10,238 nucleotides of DNA from Mageeibacillus sp. UBA1193 (GTDB lineage Bacteria; Bacillota; Clostridia; Saccharofermentanales; Saccharofermentanaceae). Below are positions 1 through 7,110 of this stretch, piece after piece. Under the pieces are notes generated by a model. That model saw only the letters and a list, made by a program, of their open reading frames with translations. It made no database searches and was not told the origin of the DNA. The position numbers and the translations under genes are program-made. The first letter of the stretch is position 1. Every line of letters begins with the position of its first letter. The stretch lies in NCBI GenBank assembly GCA_002310155.1, contig DBYF01000084.1:1-10238 (forward strand), in the 5' to 3' direction.

Positions 1-26
1 ACAAAAAGCGTGGAAATTCAAGGAAG

Positions 27-49
27 GGTGCTTTTCCGGAAAAAGTAGA
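27..49. repeat. AAAAGCAC motif copy in a near-perfect inverted repeat
   Basis: The core AAAAGCAC lies on the minus strand at 28-35. It abuts a near copy on the plus strand (GGAAAAAGTAG, 39-49), giving an almost loopless dyad centred on TTTTCCGGAAAA. It lies in the leader upstream of the lipoprotein gene and could equally be the end of a transcript entering from the left. No U-rich tract follows it. Confidence 0.5.
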
Positions 50-110
50 AAACGGATGTGACGGTCATGGGGAAAATGTTGATTAGAAGGGTGAAAGCAA
101 TATAACGGGT

Positions 111-115
111 GAGGT
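111..115 (+). promoter_or_regulatory. Ribosome binding site of the lipoprotein gene
   Basis: GAGGT sits 7 bases before the ATG at 123 and supports this start. A promoter-like pair just upstream (TTGATT at 79-84, 16-base spacer, TATAAC at 101-106) would place the transcript start inside this site, so the real promoter probably lies further upstream or outside the window. Confidence 0.55.
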
Positions 116-122
116 AATTGGT

Positions 123-1367
123 ATGAAAAAGCAGACAAGATTATTGATAGCAACTCTTCTTTCCCTGTCCATCCTGACTTCTATGACAGGGTGCGCAAAG
201 AGCCGGGAAATAGAGGGATCTTCTTCGGACCTGACAGTCCCGGGCCAGAGCGGGGATTCCTCCTCGGATCCAACCGATACAAGCGACAGTGAAGACTATT
301 CTTCGGATCCGACGGTCACGAGTGATATAGAAGAAACGAAACAGCAGACGTTTAACACAAACTCATACGAACTGGCCATTCCGACCGGCACCCGTGTGAT
401 GTCCGATGCCCCGGATCTTCCGGAAGAGATCGTATACTGGGATCCGGGAAGAGATCTTGCTTCCGAATATACCCTGGAAGAGGCAACCGGAAAGTACGCT
501 TTTGTCGCGGACCGCACCACGCTGATCTACAACAGCTGCGATGAGCTTTCGATGTCACACAGTTTCAATTGTGTCGATTATGGAAGCAGACTTTTTTCGA
601 ACAGTAACACCGCGCAATGCCTGGATCCTGACGGGAATGTTCATGCCGGAAATATCACACACCTTCAGCTGAATGTTGAAGAAAACGTTTCGGCGAATAC
701 GCCCTTTGAGGAAATGGCGCATGATCCGATGTGTTACTACCGTCTGCCGCCCCAAGAGTTTGTGATTGAGGAGATTGAACAGGCCGATGATCACGTCATA
801 CAGCACATCACAGAAACGGGAACGTCGAGAGAGTTTCTCTACTATGGAAAGGTCATGGGCAACGACCTGCTTCTTGTCACCTTCGAAAACTACAATTCCG
901 ATAATACCCTGACAGATACCGATATCAAGGATTTCGTCCACTACGCGGAAGTGCTGCTCGGACATCTGGAACCGGATGATGGTTCTGAACCGTATCTCTA
1001 CGACAAGCTCGTGAATGTTCCGTTCATTGGCGGAAGGTATGTTACCGGCTTTGATCACTTCATATCTATCAACGGGAAAACCCTCGGTCTGGAAACGAAA
1101 AAGGACACTCTGATCGACTATTTCACTCTCGTGACCGATCCGGAAGACAGCTATCTTGAGAAAAGAGATGGCATGACGGACTGGGAAGACGAGAACGACA
1201 TAAAGATGCGCGAATCCACACAGTACTCATACTATCAGGAGTTCGTCTTCACGATCGGTGGAACACGTTATTTCTGCAGAGCGCAGAACAGGGACGAAAA
1301 GAAAATCGATGTAAACTCCCTCGACGATCTTCTCAAAATCCTCGATGATTGCTGCTACATAAAATAA
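123..1367 (+). CDS. Predicted surface lipoprotein with N-terminal 13-residue repeats, function unknown
   Basis: The product is 414 residues. It begins with a charged MKKQTR stretch, a hydrophobic core (about residues 7-19) and a lipobox ending SMTGC, so Cys24 is the likely lipidated residue and the protein should be anchored on the outer face of the membrane. Residues 34-72 are a Ser/Asp/Thr-rich spacer of three tandem 13-residue units, each starting SSD, presumably a flexible stalk. Residues 75-414 form an acidic, globular-looking region with several cysteines (Cys139, 150, 166, 204, 385, and a Cys409-Cys410 pair) and no motif I recognise. The start is set by the GAGGT site. The gene lies 63 bases upstream of a sigma factor gene on the same strand, so it could be co-transcribed or be a regulon member; both are inference. 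Confidence 0.88.
   Translation: MKKQTRLLIATLLSLSILTSMTGCAKSREIEGSSSDLTVPGQSGDSSSDPTDTSDSEDYSSDPTVTSDIEETKQQTFNTNSYELAIPTGTRVMSDAPDLPEEIVYWDPGRDLASEYTLEEATGKYAFVADRTTLIYNSCDELSMSHSFNCVDYGSRLFSNSNTAQCLDPDGNVHAGNITHLQLNVEENVSANTPFEEMAHDPMCYYRLPPQEFVIEEIEQADDHVIQHITETGTSREFLYYGKVMGNDLLLVTFENYNSDNTLTDTDIKDFVHYAEVLLGHLEPDDGSEPYLYDKLVNVPFIGGRYVTGFDHFISINGKTLGLETKKDTLIDYFTLVTDPEDSYLEKRDGMTDWEDENDIKMRESTQYSYYQEFVFTIGGTRYFCRAQNRDEKKIDVNSLDDLLKILDDCCYIK
222..338 (+). repeat. Three tandem imperfect 39-bp units in the lipoprotein stalk
   Basis: Units start at 222, 261 and 300, exactly 39 bases apart. They encode SSDLTVPGQSGDS, SSDPTDTSDSEDY and SSDPTVTSDIEET. The DNA is most alike at the start of each unit (TC-T/C-TCGGA). 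The preserved frame and period suggest tandem duplication followed by drift. Confidence 0.75.
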
Positions 1368-1388
1368 TCATCTGATCGCTGTAAGATT

Positions 1389-1421
1389 CCCCTTCGTAAT
1401 CTGTTAATATGTACGAAGGGG
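1389..1421 (+). promoter_or_regulatory. Perfect 10-bp inverted repeat covering the sigma-factor ribosome site
   Basis: CCCCTTCGTA (1389-1398) is the exact reverse complement of TACGAAGGGG (1412-1421), with a 13-base loop. The 3' arm contains the purine-rich AAGGGGG (1416-1422), the only credible ribosome site for the sigma gene, ending 8 bases before its ATG. If the whole dyad is transcribed, the hairpin would hide the ribosome site and restrain translation. It could instead be a protein-binding operator. No U-tract follows it, so it is not a classical terminator for the lipoprotein gene. Confidence 0.6.
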
Positions 1422-1430
1422 GTAGCAGAA

Positions 1431-1991
1431 ATGGATGACGTCACCATAGTTCAACTCTTCTGGGACAGAAGCGAAAAAGCCATAGAAGCCGTGTCGAAGA
1501 AGTACGGCCGCTATTGCCATGCCATCGCGAAGAATATTCTGGGAAATCCGGAAGACGCGGAAGAGTGCGTGAACGATACCTATCTTGCTACCTGGAATTC
1601 CATTCCGCCGAAAAGACCCTCTATCCTGCCTCCGTTTCTCGGCAGGATCACGCGTAACCTTGCGCTGAATCTTTTCAACAAGAATCACGCAGAGAAGCGC
1701 GGCGGCGGAAACCTTCCATTAGTACTCGACGAATTGAGCGAGGTGATCGCGGGATCCGAGTCCGCGGACAGTGAGCTTTACCGGAAAGAACTGCTCTCCG
1801 TGGTCAATGATTTCCTTTCGTCCCTGCCTGCGGAGAAGCGGAAGATCTTCGTCTGCCGCTACTGGTACTCCGACAGCGTCAAGGACATCGCCGGGCGCAT
1901 GAATATGACGGAGAATAACGTCTCCGTCTCACTGAACCGTATGAGGAATCAGCTTCGTACGAAACTTCTGGAAGGAGGCTTGATCTCATGA
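1431..1991 (+). CDS. ECF-like sigma-70 family RNA polymerase sigma factor
   Basis: The product is 186 residues, typical for an ECF sigma factor, and redirects RNA polymerase to a specific promoter set. A region 2 fold spans about residues 5-80: the run through ECVNDTYLATWNSIPP matches the acidic helix 2.2 with the aromatic -10-binding segment, and LGRITRNLALN is the region 2.4 helix. Region 4 spans about 118-180, with LPAEKRKIFVCRYWY leading into a helix-turn-helix (KDIAGRMNMTENNVSVSLNR) that reads the -35 element. The linker (about 80-117) is short and lacks region 3, as in ECF members. The ATG at 1431 follows AAGGGGG by 8 bases. The stop overlaps the next gene by 4 bases (ATGA), implying translational coupling to a membrane regulator. 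The target promoter cannot be read from this window. Confidence 0.92.
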   Translation: MDDVTIVQLFWDRSEKAIEAVSKKYGRYCHAIAKNILGNPEDAEECVNDTYLATWNSIPPKRPSILPPFLGRITRNLALNLFNKNHAEKRGGGNLPLVLDELSEVIAGSESADSELYRKELLSVVNDFLSSLPAEKRKIFVCRYWYSDSVKDIAGRMNMTENNVSVSLNRMRNQLRTKLLEGGLIS

Positions 1992-2788
1992 AGAAAGAAG
2001 ATCTTTTCGATATCATCTCGGATATCGACGATAAGTATATTATGGAAGCGCACGAAGAGGATTTAGCTGCACCTTCTGAAGCATCTTCTTCCACACCTGA
2101 AAAACCCGCTCCGGTCGTGCCTGTTTCAAAAAAGCCGGGCCGCATCCGTATACTGATTCCGATCGCTGCCGGCATCGCGGCGCTCGCGCTCGTATGCTTC
2201 GGACTCTGGGAAGCCGGTGTCTTTGAAAAGAAAGAAGAAGGCATTATAGAACACAAGGATACGGTCTTCGTTATAACCGATGAGAGTGCGGTCGTCGAAG
2301 TAACCGATGATATCGGTACGAATCTGACCTCTTCCTGCGTAACAGCTGTAGATCCGACCGGTTCTCTGACAACGTCCCCTACGATATTCTCAGGTTGGGC
2401 AAAAATGACCGTCCGTGTTTCCTCTGATAACATGATCGAGAAAGACGGGAAGATGGTTCCCTCTGAACTGCTCGTAACCTTTACGAATCTTGTGGATGAC
2501 CCGTGCTACTATGACTCCACATTCCTTCTTCAGAAACTGAATGACGAGGGTGAGTGGGAGACCTGCGTGAAAATCACAGATGGCTCGACATCGCGGTCGG
2601 AGCGTTGTGTCGCCGGCAAATATACCACTGATTTCCCGCTCAGCATCCTCTTTGAACACTACGAGCTCTGGGATGGTCCTGCACGACTGCTCGTGGATGC
2701 GCACTTCTATGAGCCGGACGAGAATGACTGGACAGAAGTAAAAGCTCCTCTTTACAGTGAGACTCTCGCGGCAGAGTTCTACTTCTAA
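1988..2788 (+). CDS. Probable membrane anti-sigma factor (single-pass, no zinc anti-sigma motif)
   Basis: The product is 266 residues. The N-terminal cytoplasmic part (1-52) starts MKKEDLFDIISDIDDKYI, a short acidic helix seen in clostridial proteins encoded after ECF sigma genes. It lacks the HxxxCxxC signature of ZAS anti-sigma factors. A basic, Pro-rich linker leads to one membrane helix at about residues 53-75. The outer domain (about 78-266) is rich in beta-strand-like segments; SELLVTFTNLVDDPCYYD followed by a Gly-Glu-Trp turn resembles bacterial Ig-like domains. Overlap of its ATG with the sigma TGA, with GGAGG just upstream inside the sigma gene, argues for stoichiometric co-expression. 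The anti-sigma role is inferred from position and topology, not from a catalytic motif. It could also be a plain sensor or effector. Confidence 0.75.
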   Translation: MKKEDLFDIISDIDDKYIMEAHEEDLAAPSEASSSTPEKPAPVVPVSKKPGRIRILIPIAAGIAALALVCFGLWEAGVFEKKEEGIIEHKDTVFVITDESAVVEVTDDIGTNLTSSCVTAVDPTGSLTTSPTIFSGWAKMTVRVSSDNMIEKDGKMVPSELLVTFTNLVDDPCYYDSTFLLQKLNDEGEWETCVKITDGSTSRSERCVAGKYTTDFPLSILFEHYELWDGPARLLVDAHFYEPDENDWTEVKAPLYSETLAAEFYF

Positions 2789-2805
2789 GTTATTCTTCCA
2801 CTTAG
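2785..2805. other. Small inverted repeat spanning both convergent stop codons
   Basis: CTAAGT (2785-2790) and ACTTAG (2800-2805) are reverse complements with a 9-base loop. The TAA stops of the anti-sigma-like gene and of GH115 both lie in the arms. The stem is short and AT-rich and has no U-tract, so termination here would be weak. Only 13 bases separate the two stop codons. Confidence 0.35.
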
Positions 2806-5672
2806 GAACCGTATGTCTCCTTCGGTCCGAGATACGAATCCGCAGGTGCTTTTCCCTTCTCGAAAAGCACTATCTTCGTGAGTACGAAGTTCGGGCTGAT
2901 CGCGGAGATACCGATGGTGTTCTTCCCTTCGCTGAGATCCAGATCGACCTCGGTGGTGCGGAGGTTGTCGAGCACACCCTGCTTCCAGATCAGCTGGTTA
3001 TCTCCGACAGCGAAGCCTTCAGGGATCATGTTGACCTTTTTCGTTTTCCCGTTGTTGACCGCAACGCCGAACCAGATCTCAGGTGTGCGCGTCGGCGGAT
3101 TACTCGGGTTCGTCATCAGACGGAGAGTGTATTTTCCTGCCTTCGGAACATTCACCTGATACGTAAGTGTCGGCGCATCGCCGGCCTTCTTAAAGGTCAT
3201 ATCCTGAGGATATGCCTTCATAGCGGAGAGGCCCCGGTTATAGTCTGGAATGGCTTCGAAACTTCCCACCTTACCCGGGATGTTCTCGGTATAGTTTTCC
3301 GCAGCGATCGCGATGTAGTCCATCGCATCGCTCTTCAGCGGAACCGTGATCTCAGTAAAAGCATCCGCGCCGAAGCGGACGGTGATCTTTACTTCCTGAT
3401 CTTTCTTCGGAAGTTTCTTTCTGTCGATCGTGACCTTGATGCGCTTTCTCGAGCGTGCTTCTACACTTCCGGAAGAAGGAGTGATCTGCAGGCATTTCGA
3501 ACTGCACTCGATCGTGTAGGAGATTCTCTTATCACAGCCCGTGGTGAACTCGATCATACCTTCGTTTACAGACGGATCGAGGAAAGCCGGAAGGACCAGA
3601 TTTCTGCGTGTCCACGGGTAGCCTTCGGAGTGCTGTTCCGTGCCGGGGATCGTCACGATCAGGCGGTCTTTGTTACCCGGCAGGAATGTGTGGATGACCG
3701 GATACTGGCACTCTTCTTCGCACCAGTTCTTAAAGCCGATGTGCTCCGAAAGGCCCATGCCGTACCACATGCCGCCGTGGATCTTGTGAAGTTCATCGAC
3801 TAGTTCCTGATCGAACTCGAGGCACGCGTTGATCTTCTCCGCGAGCGCCATCGCGTACGTGCTTCCGATCTTCGCATAGGCATGGTTCTGCGTGGTCATA
3901 AGCCACATCTTCTGCACGTTGAGGTTCGCCATCAGCGGCAGGTAAACGAGTTCATAGAAACGGTAAGCGACGTTTCCGGAGAGCTTCTCATAGAGTCGTT
4001 CCGTCGTGCTCATCAGTTTCTCGATCGTCGCGAGCATCTCTTCTGTTTCTTCAAATGCGAACGGCGCGTATACCTCGTCGTTCATGGCCTCGGTGCGGCG
4101 CGCGTGCGTGATACGTGTATATCCGAGAAGCAGATCTTTGACCTGTTTTTTCTGTGCCGGAGTAAGCGTCGCGCCGAAGTATTTCTCGACGAAAAGCTTC
4201 GTGTATTCATGGGCGGCATTCTTATTGGAAGTGCCCCATTTATCGAAGTCGTAGGCGAGGTCGAGGAAGAAAGCGAGCGGATATTCATTACTGAAAATAT
4301 CACCGACATTTACGATCCATAGATCCCGGATCCCGCAGTCGTATGCGGTAGTCATCTGCTCCCAGGTCTTCGCGAGATGCGTGGTGTTGAACCACTCAAA
4401 AGAGACCGGATAGCCGTGATAATCGAAGTGGTAGTACATGCCGTAGCCGCCCTTATGGCCGCGCATCTGCTCTGTCGGCACAGTCCTTAAATTGCCGAAA
4501 TTATCATCGCAGAGCATGAGTGTCACGCCCTCGAGTTCCGGATCGCCCTGCAGTCCCAGCGTCTTCTCATCACCATAGAAATACGGCTCGACCTCTTTAT
4601 AGAGCGCCAGCATTCTCGGCACCTCATCAAGGTTCTTGTTAACGTACTTTTTGATGAGCTTATTCTGTGTCTTCAGGACTTTTCGCAGCAAGTTGATGTT
4701 GTCCGCGAGCGTCGCTTCCTTGCCCATGATGGCCGTGTCTGCCTCGCCGCGCATTCCGACGGTGATGACGTTTTCGAACTTGCCGCTTCGGATCAGACCG
4801 TCCTCCCAGAACTTCGTGATGCCCTTCTCGTTACTTAAGAAGTTCCACGCGTCTCCGTAGATGGACTTCGGTCCGCGCAGGTATCTGTACTCTTCACCCT
4901 GACGCAGGCACGGCTCGTGGTGGGACATACCCATAACGACACCGAGTTCATCCGCGAGCTCACAGTTTGCGAGTCCCGGACCGTCGTTCGGGAAGATCGC
5001 TGACCACATCGCCGGCCACATATAGTTGCCCTTCAGTCTCAGAAGGAGTTCAAACACGTGCTCATAGCACTTCGCGTTAAAACCGCCGAAACGCTTATTG
5101 CACCAGTTGCCGAAAGCCGGCCACTCGTCGTTGATGAAGAATCCGCGGAATCTGACCGACGGCTCCTTCGATGTGAACGCATATTTTGCGGGGATCGTGA
5201 ACGAAGACTTCTTCTCCGGCTTAACATCCAGCCAGTCAATGAAGGGCGATACTCCGAGCATCTCCGACAGCGCAAAGAGTCCGTAGACCGTGCCGCGCTT
5301 GTCCGATCCGGCGATCACGAATGCCGCCGTTTCCTGCCCGAAAAGCACTCCTTCCGGAAGTTTTCCGATCACCTGATGGCGGTAGACTTCCCTCTTCCCG
5401 TCCACATCGTGGAGGCTCAGAATCCCTGCCGTCTCGAGTTTTGTAAGAATGTTACATCCGACCGTTCCGACCAGGATCGGGTACCGGATCTTCGAGATCT
5501 CGTCATCAGAGAGGTCATCGGCCGTCAGTGCTTTTGGCGCGGAACCGAATACCGCTCCGATGTCCGACGCGACCTTTCCCGCGATCTTCTTGACTCCGGA
5601 AAAAGCACCGTCGTCATAAAGGATCACTGTCTTTCCTTCTTTGATCGTCTTACTTGAGATTCGAAATTCCAT
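2802..5672 (-). CDS. Glycoside hydrolase family 115, xylan alpha-1,2-glucuronidase type
   Basis: The product is 956 residues, a usual GH115 length. GH115 enzymes release (4-O-methyl)glucuronic acid side chains from xylan and xylo-oligosaccharides; a minority act on other glucuronylated glycans. An N-terminal alpha/beta region (about 1-165) precedes the barrel. The barrel shows family-like signatures: VRFRGFFINDEWPAFGNW (173-190), LKGNYMWPAMW (213-223), ELGVVMGMSHHEP (242-254), GMRGEAD (306-312), LCDDNFGN (387-394) and YYHFDYHG (413-420). The acidic and His residues in these segments are the likely active-site groups. A helical region follows (about 480-640), then two beta-rich C-terminal domains (about 670-780 and 785-940), the last resembling the GH115 C-terminal domain. 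There is no signal peptide, so it should act in the cytoplasm on imported oligosaccharides. AGGAGA lies 6 bases before the ATG. It follows the zinc-ribbon gene by 35 bases, so co-transcription is likely. Confidence 0.93.
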   Translation of the reverse strand: MEFRISSKTIKEGKTVILYDDGAFSGVKKIAGKVASDIGAVFGSAPKALTADDLSDDEISKIRYPILVGTVGCNILTKLETAGILSLHDVDGKREVYRHQVIGKLPEGVLFGQETAAFVIAGSDKRGTVYGLFALSEMLGVSPFIDWLDVKPEKKSSFTIPAKYAFTSKEPSVRFRGFFINDEWPAFGNWCNKRFGGFNAKCYEHVFELLLRLKGNYMWPAMWSAIFPNDGPGLANCELADELGVVMGMSHHEPCLRQGEEYRYLRGPKSIYGDAWNFLSNEKGITKFWEDGLIRSGKFENVITVGMRGEADTAIMGKEATLADNINLLRKVLKTQNKLIKKYVNKNLDEVPRMLALYKEVEPYFYGDEKTLGLQGDPELEGVTLMLCDDNFGNLRTVPTEQMRGHKGGYGMYYHFDYHGYPVSFEWFNTTHLAKTWEQMTTAYDCGIRDLWIVNVGDIFSNEYPLAFFLDLAYDFDKWGTSNKNAAHEYTKLFVEKYFGATLTPAQKKQVKDLLLGYTRITHARRTEAMNDEVYAPFAFEETEEMLATIEKLMSTTERLYEKLSGNVAYRFYELVYLPLMANLNVQKMWLMTTQNHAYAKIGSTYAMALAEKINACLEFDQELVDELHKIHGGMWYGMGLSEHIGFKNWCEEECQYPVIHTFLPGNKDRLIVTIPGTEQHSEGYPWTRRNLVLPAFLDPSVNEGMIEFTTGCDKRISYTIECSSKCLQITPSSGSVEARSRKRIKVTIDRKKLPKKDQEVKITVRFGADAFTEITVPLKSDAMDYIAIAAENYTENIPGKVGSFEAIPDYNRGLSAMKAYPQDMTFKKAGDAPTLTYQVNVPKAGKYTLRLMTNPSNPPTRTPEIWFGVAVNNGKTKKVNMIPEGFAVGDNQLIWKQGVLDNLRTTEVDLDLSEGKNTIGISAISPNFVLTKIVLFEKGKAPADSYLGPKETYGS
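2846..2870. repeat. Inverted pair of AAAAGCAC motifs inside the GH115 3' end
   Basis: GTGCTTTTC (2846-2854) and GAAAAGCAC (2862-2870) form a perfect 9-bp inverted repeat with a 7-base loop. It encodes VLFEKGKAP (935-943 of GH115). It lies about 58 bases past the anti-sigma stop on the plus strand, so it would also form in a read-through transcript from the left. Confidence 0.7.
5341..5348 (+). repeat. AAAAGCAC motif copy
   Basis: Exact octamer with context CG-core-TC. Read on the coding (minus) strand it encodes Val109-Leu110-Phe111 of GH115. Confidence 0.6.
5528..5535 (-). repeat. AAAAGCAC motif copy
   Basis: Exact octamer on the minus strand, encoding Lys47-Ala48-Leu49 of GH115. It is the only copy preceded by a pyrimidine (C). 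Confidence 0.6.
5598..5610 (+). repeat. Long-form motif copy GGAAAAAGCACCG
   Basis: The 13-base form is identical to the copies at 7828-7840 and 9021-9033. Here it is antisense to GH115 codons 22-25 (Gly-Ala-Phe-Ser), so the shared DNA is not explained by shared protein. Confidence 0.65.
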
Positions 5673-5707
5673 AAACGGTCTCCTGTTCCGGGACGGCCTT
5701 TAGCGGC

Positions 5708-6979
5708 TTACTCCCATCTTTTTCTCTGCTTCTTATGCAGCTTGATCGTTGTCGGAGGAGACACCTTCTCCGGGATCGGATCGAGCGCCTTCATCTCCTT
5801 ATAAAGCTGATTCAGCTTGAACTTCATGCGGTTGGTGTCGTCTTCGTTCTTCAGGATCTCACCCGTGATCGCGCTGGCCTTCTCTCTGTATGGTGCCAGC
5901 ATCTCGCCATCAAATCTCTTGATTTTATTCTCTCTGCGGAAGAGGTAGATGCAGATCAGGGTCACGGCCGCACCCGGGATCAGGATCCAAAGAAGCTTCT
6001 TGGTTCCATCGTTCGCGTGACGCTTCTCCCAGGCTTTCTCATTCTCTTTTCTCTTCGATTCCGACTCCGCCGCTTGCTTTTCCTTCCTGGTGTCAAGGGA
6101 GCTGTATATGTTCATGCTTTGATAATTCGGGAGCTTATTCATCTGTTCCTTGGCCTTCTTCGAAGCTTCCGTCGGATCCATACCCTGATTCTCATAGGTC
6201 TTGATCAGGTCTTTCTCCATAGACATTCTGACAACATAGTTGGCGACCGAGTCATTCGTGGCCGTGCGTACCGACACATTCGTTTTTTTCGAGGTAGAGG
6301 CAGTCTTCGTGTATGGATTGTTCTTGACCATGCCGAATCCCAGCAGGACGAAAAAGCAGTAGAACACATAGACTGTGATGATAAAGAAAGCGATGGTCTT
6401 CGGATGCACCTGGACGATGTCATCGGGATCCTCGGATGCTCTGAACTCGAAGAACAGTTCACACTTCTTATCCGCCACTCTCTGCAGTTCGGAGATCTCT
6501 TTCTTCTGGTCGATGCGAAGATCCCTGTTCTTCATGAGACCATCTTCGTAAGTGTCTGTCGCGTCGAAGAGCTCCTTCATCTTCAGGAAATATTCTTTAT
6601 GCTCCGGAAGACAGTTGTCGATCGCATTCTGGACACGCTCATCCACGAGCGAGGTATTCATCTTCTTGAGGGACTCGACACGCGCGAATTCATAAGTGGT
6701 TTTCGCGCCGGCAGCGACAAGGATCATGCCACGAAGTGCCTCGAAATTGGAGGGTTCTTTCGCGAGCATGAATTCATAAGCTTCCTGCGCGGATTTCATC
6801 TCGCCGGCTCGCATGGAACGGGCCGCTCTCTCGAGCACATCATCCTCACGGAAGTATTCATAATCGAACGTCACGCCACAGAAAGGACACTCGTACATAC
6901 GGCGTGCTTCGTTGACGATCAGCTGTCCGCCACATGTCGGACAGGTATGCTTTTTCAGATTAGAAATTATCTCAGTCAT
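5708..6979 (-). CDS. Zinc-ribbon protein with TPR-like segment and two membrane helices, function unknown
   Basis: The product is 423 residues. A rubredoxin-knuckle zinc ribbon opens it: CPTC at 13-16 and CPFC at 31-34, likely binding one zinc. Residues about 51-95 look like one or two TPR-type helical pairs (ARSMRAGEMKSAQEAYEF and following). Charged, probably coiled helices run to about 190. Two hydrophobic segments (about 196-217 and 329-347) flank a polar loop of about 110 residues rich in Lys, Ser and Asn. The basic C-terminal tail ends HKKQRKRWE. With the zinc ribbon inside the cell, the loop would face outward and the tail inward. No catalytic motif is visible. AAGGAG lies 9 bases before the ATG, behind a good promoter. 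It is first in a likely two-gene unit with GH115, but nothing in it points to sugar metabolism. Confidence 0.82.
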   Translation of the reverse strand: MTEIISNLKKHTCPTCGGQLIVNEARRMYECPFCGVTFDYEYFREDDVLERAARSMRAGEMKSAQEAYEFMLAKEPSNFEALRGMILVAAGAKTTYEFARVESLKKMNTSLVDERVQNAIDNCLPEHKEYFLKMKELFDATDTYEDGLMKNRDLRIDQKKEISELQRVADKKCELFFEFRASEDPDDIVQVHPKTIAFFIITVYVFYCFFVLLGFGMVKNNPYTKTASTSKKTNVSVRTATNDSVANYVVRMSMEKDLIKTYENQGMDPTEASKKAKEQMNKLPNYQSMNIYSSLDTRKEKQAAESESKRKENEKAWEKRHANDGTKKLLWILIPGAAVTLICIYLFRRENKIKRFDGEMLAPYREKASAITGEILKNEDDTNRMKFKLNQLYKEMKALDPIPEKVSPPTTIKLHKKQRKRWE

Positions 6980-6988
6980 TTTCCTTAT

Positions 6989-6994
6989 CTCCTT
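6989..6994 (-). promoter_or_regulatory. Ribosome binding site of the zinc-ribbon gene
   Basis: AAGGAG on the minus strand, 9 bases before the ATG at 6979, fixes the start. Confidence 0.7.
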
Positions 6995-6999
6995 ATGTT

Positions 7000-7028
7000 A
7001 ATATACTAATTTCAGCCCCATTTTTCAA
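7000..7028 (-). promoter_or_regulatory. Sigma-A-type promoter for the zinc-ribbon/GH115 unit
   Basis: On the minus strand TTGAAA (7023-7028) and TATATT (7000-7005) are separated by exactly 17 bases, each one mismatch from consensus. An alternative pair, TTGTTG (7026-7031) and TAGTAT (7003-7008), overlaps it with the same spacing. Transcription would start about 15 bases before the start codon, which is tight because the ribosome site lies at 6989-6994. Confidence 0.6.
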
Positions 7029-7110
7029 CAAGGACGTGTGCTCGGAAATACCCTTCCGTAATTGCAGTTCCACTTGCAAAATGAGCCCTTCCCACCGCAT
7101 CTTTCCCGAG

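Noticed and set aside
1..61. Possible 3' tail of an upstream gene
   Set aside because: More than one frame is open from the left edge, but the pieces are too short (about 15-28 codons) to show coding character.
79..106. Promoter TTGATT-16-TATAAC before the lipoprotein gene
   Set aside because: Its transcript would start at about 113, inside the ribosome site at 111-115, making a nearly leaderless mRNA. Kept only as a weak possibility.
2757..3803. Plus-strand open frame (348 codons) antisense to GH115
   Set aside because: It begins inside the anti-sigma-like gene and mirrors GH115 codons; its Arg/Asp/Ile-rich composition is that of a shadow frame.
5735..7009. Long plus-strand open frame (424 codons) antisense to the zinc-ribbon gene
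   Set aside because: It is rich in His, Arg, Leu and Ile without domain signatures, has no ribosome site, and covers the zinc-ribbon gene whose CxxC motifs, membrane helices and promoter are clear.
7041..7110. CTCGGAAA and TTTCCCGAG as an inverted repeat
   Set aside because: The arms are imperfect and 53 bases apart, so chance pairing is likely.
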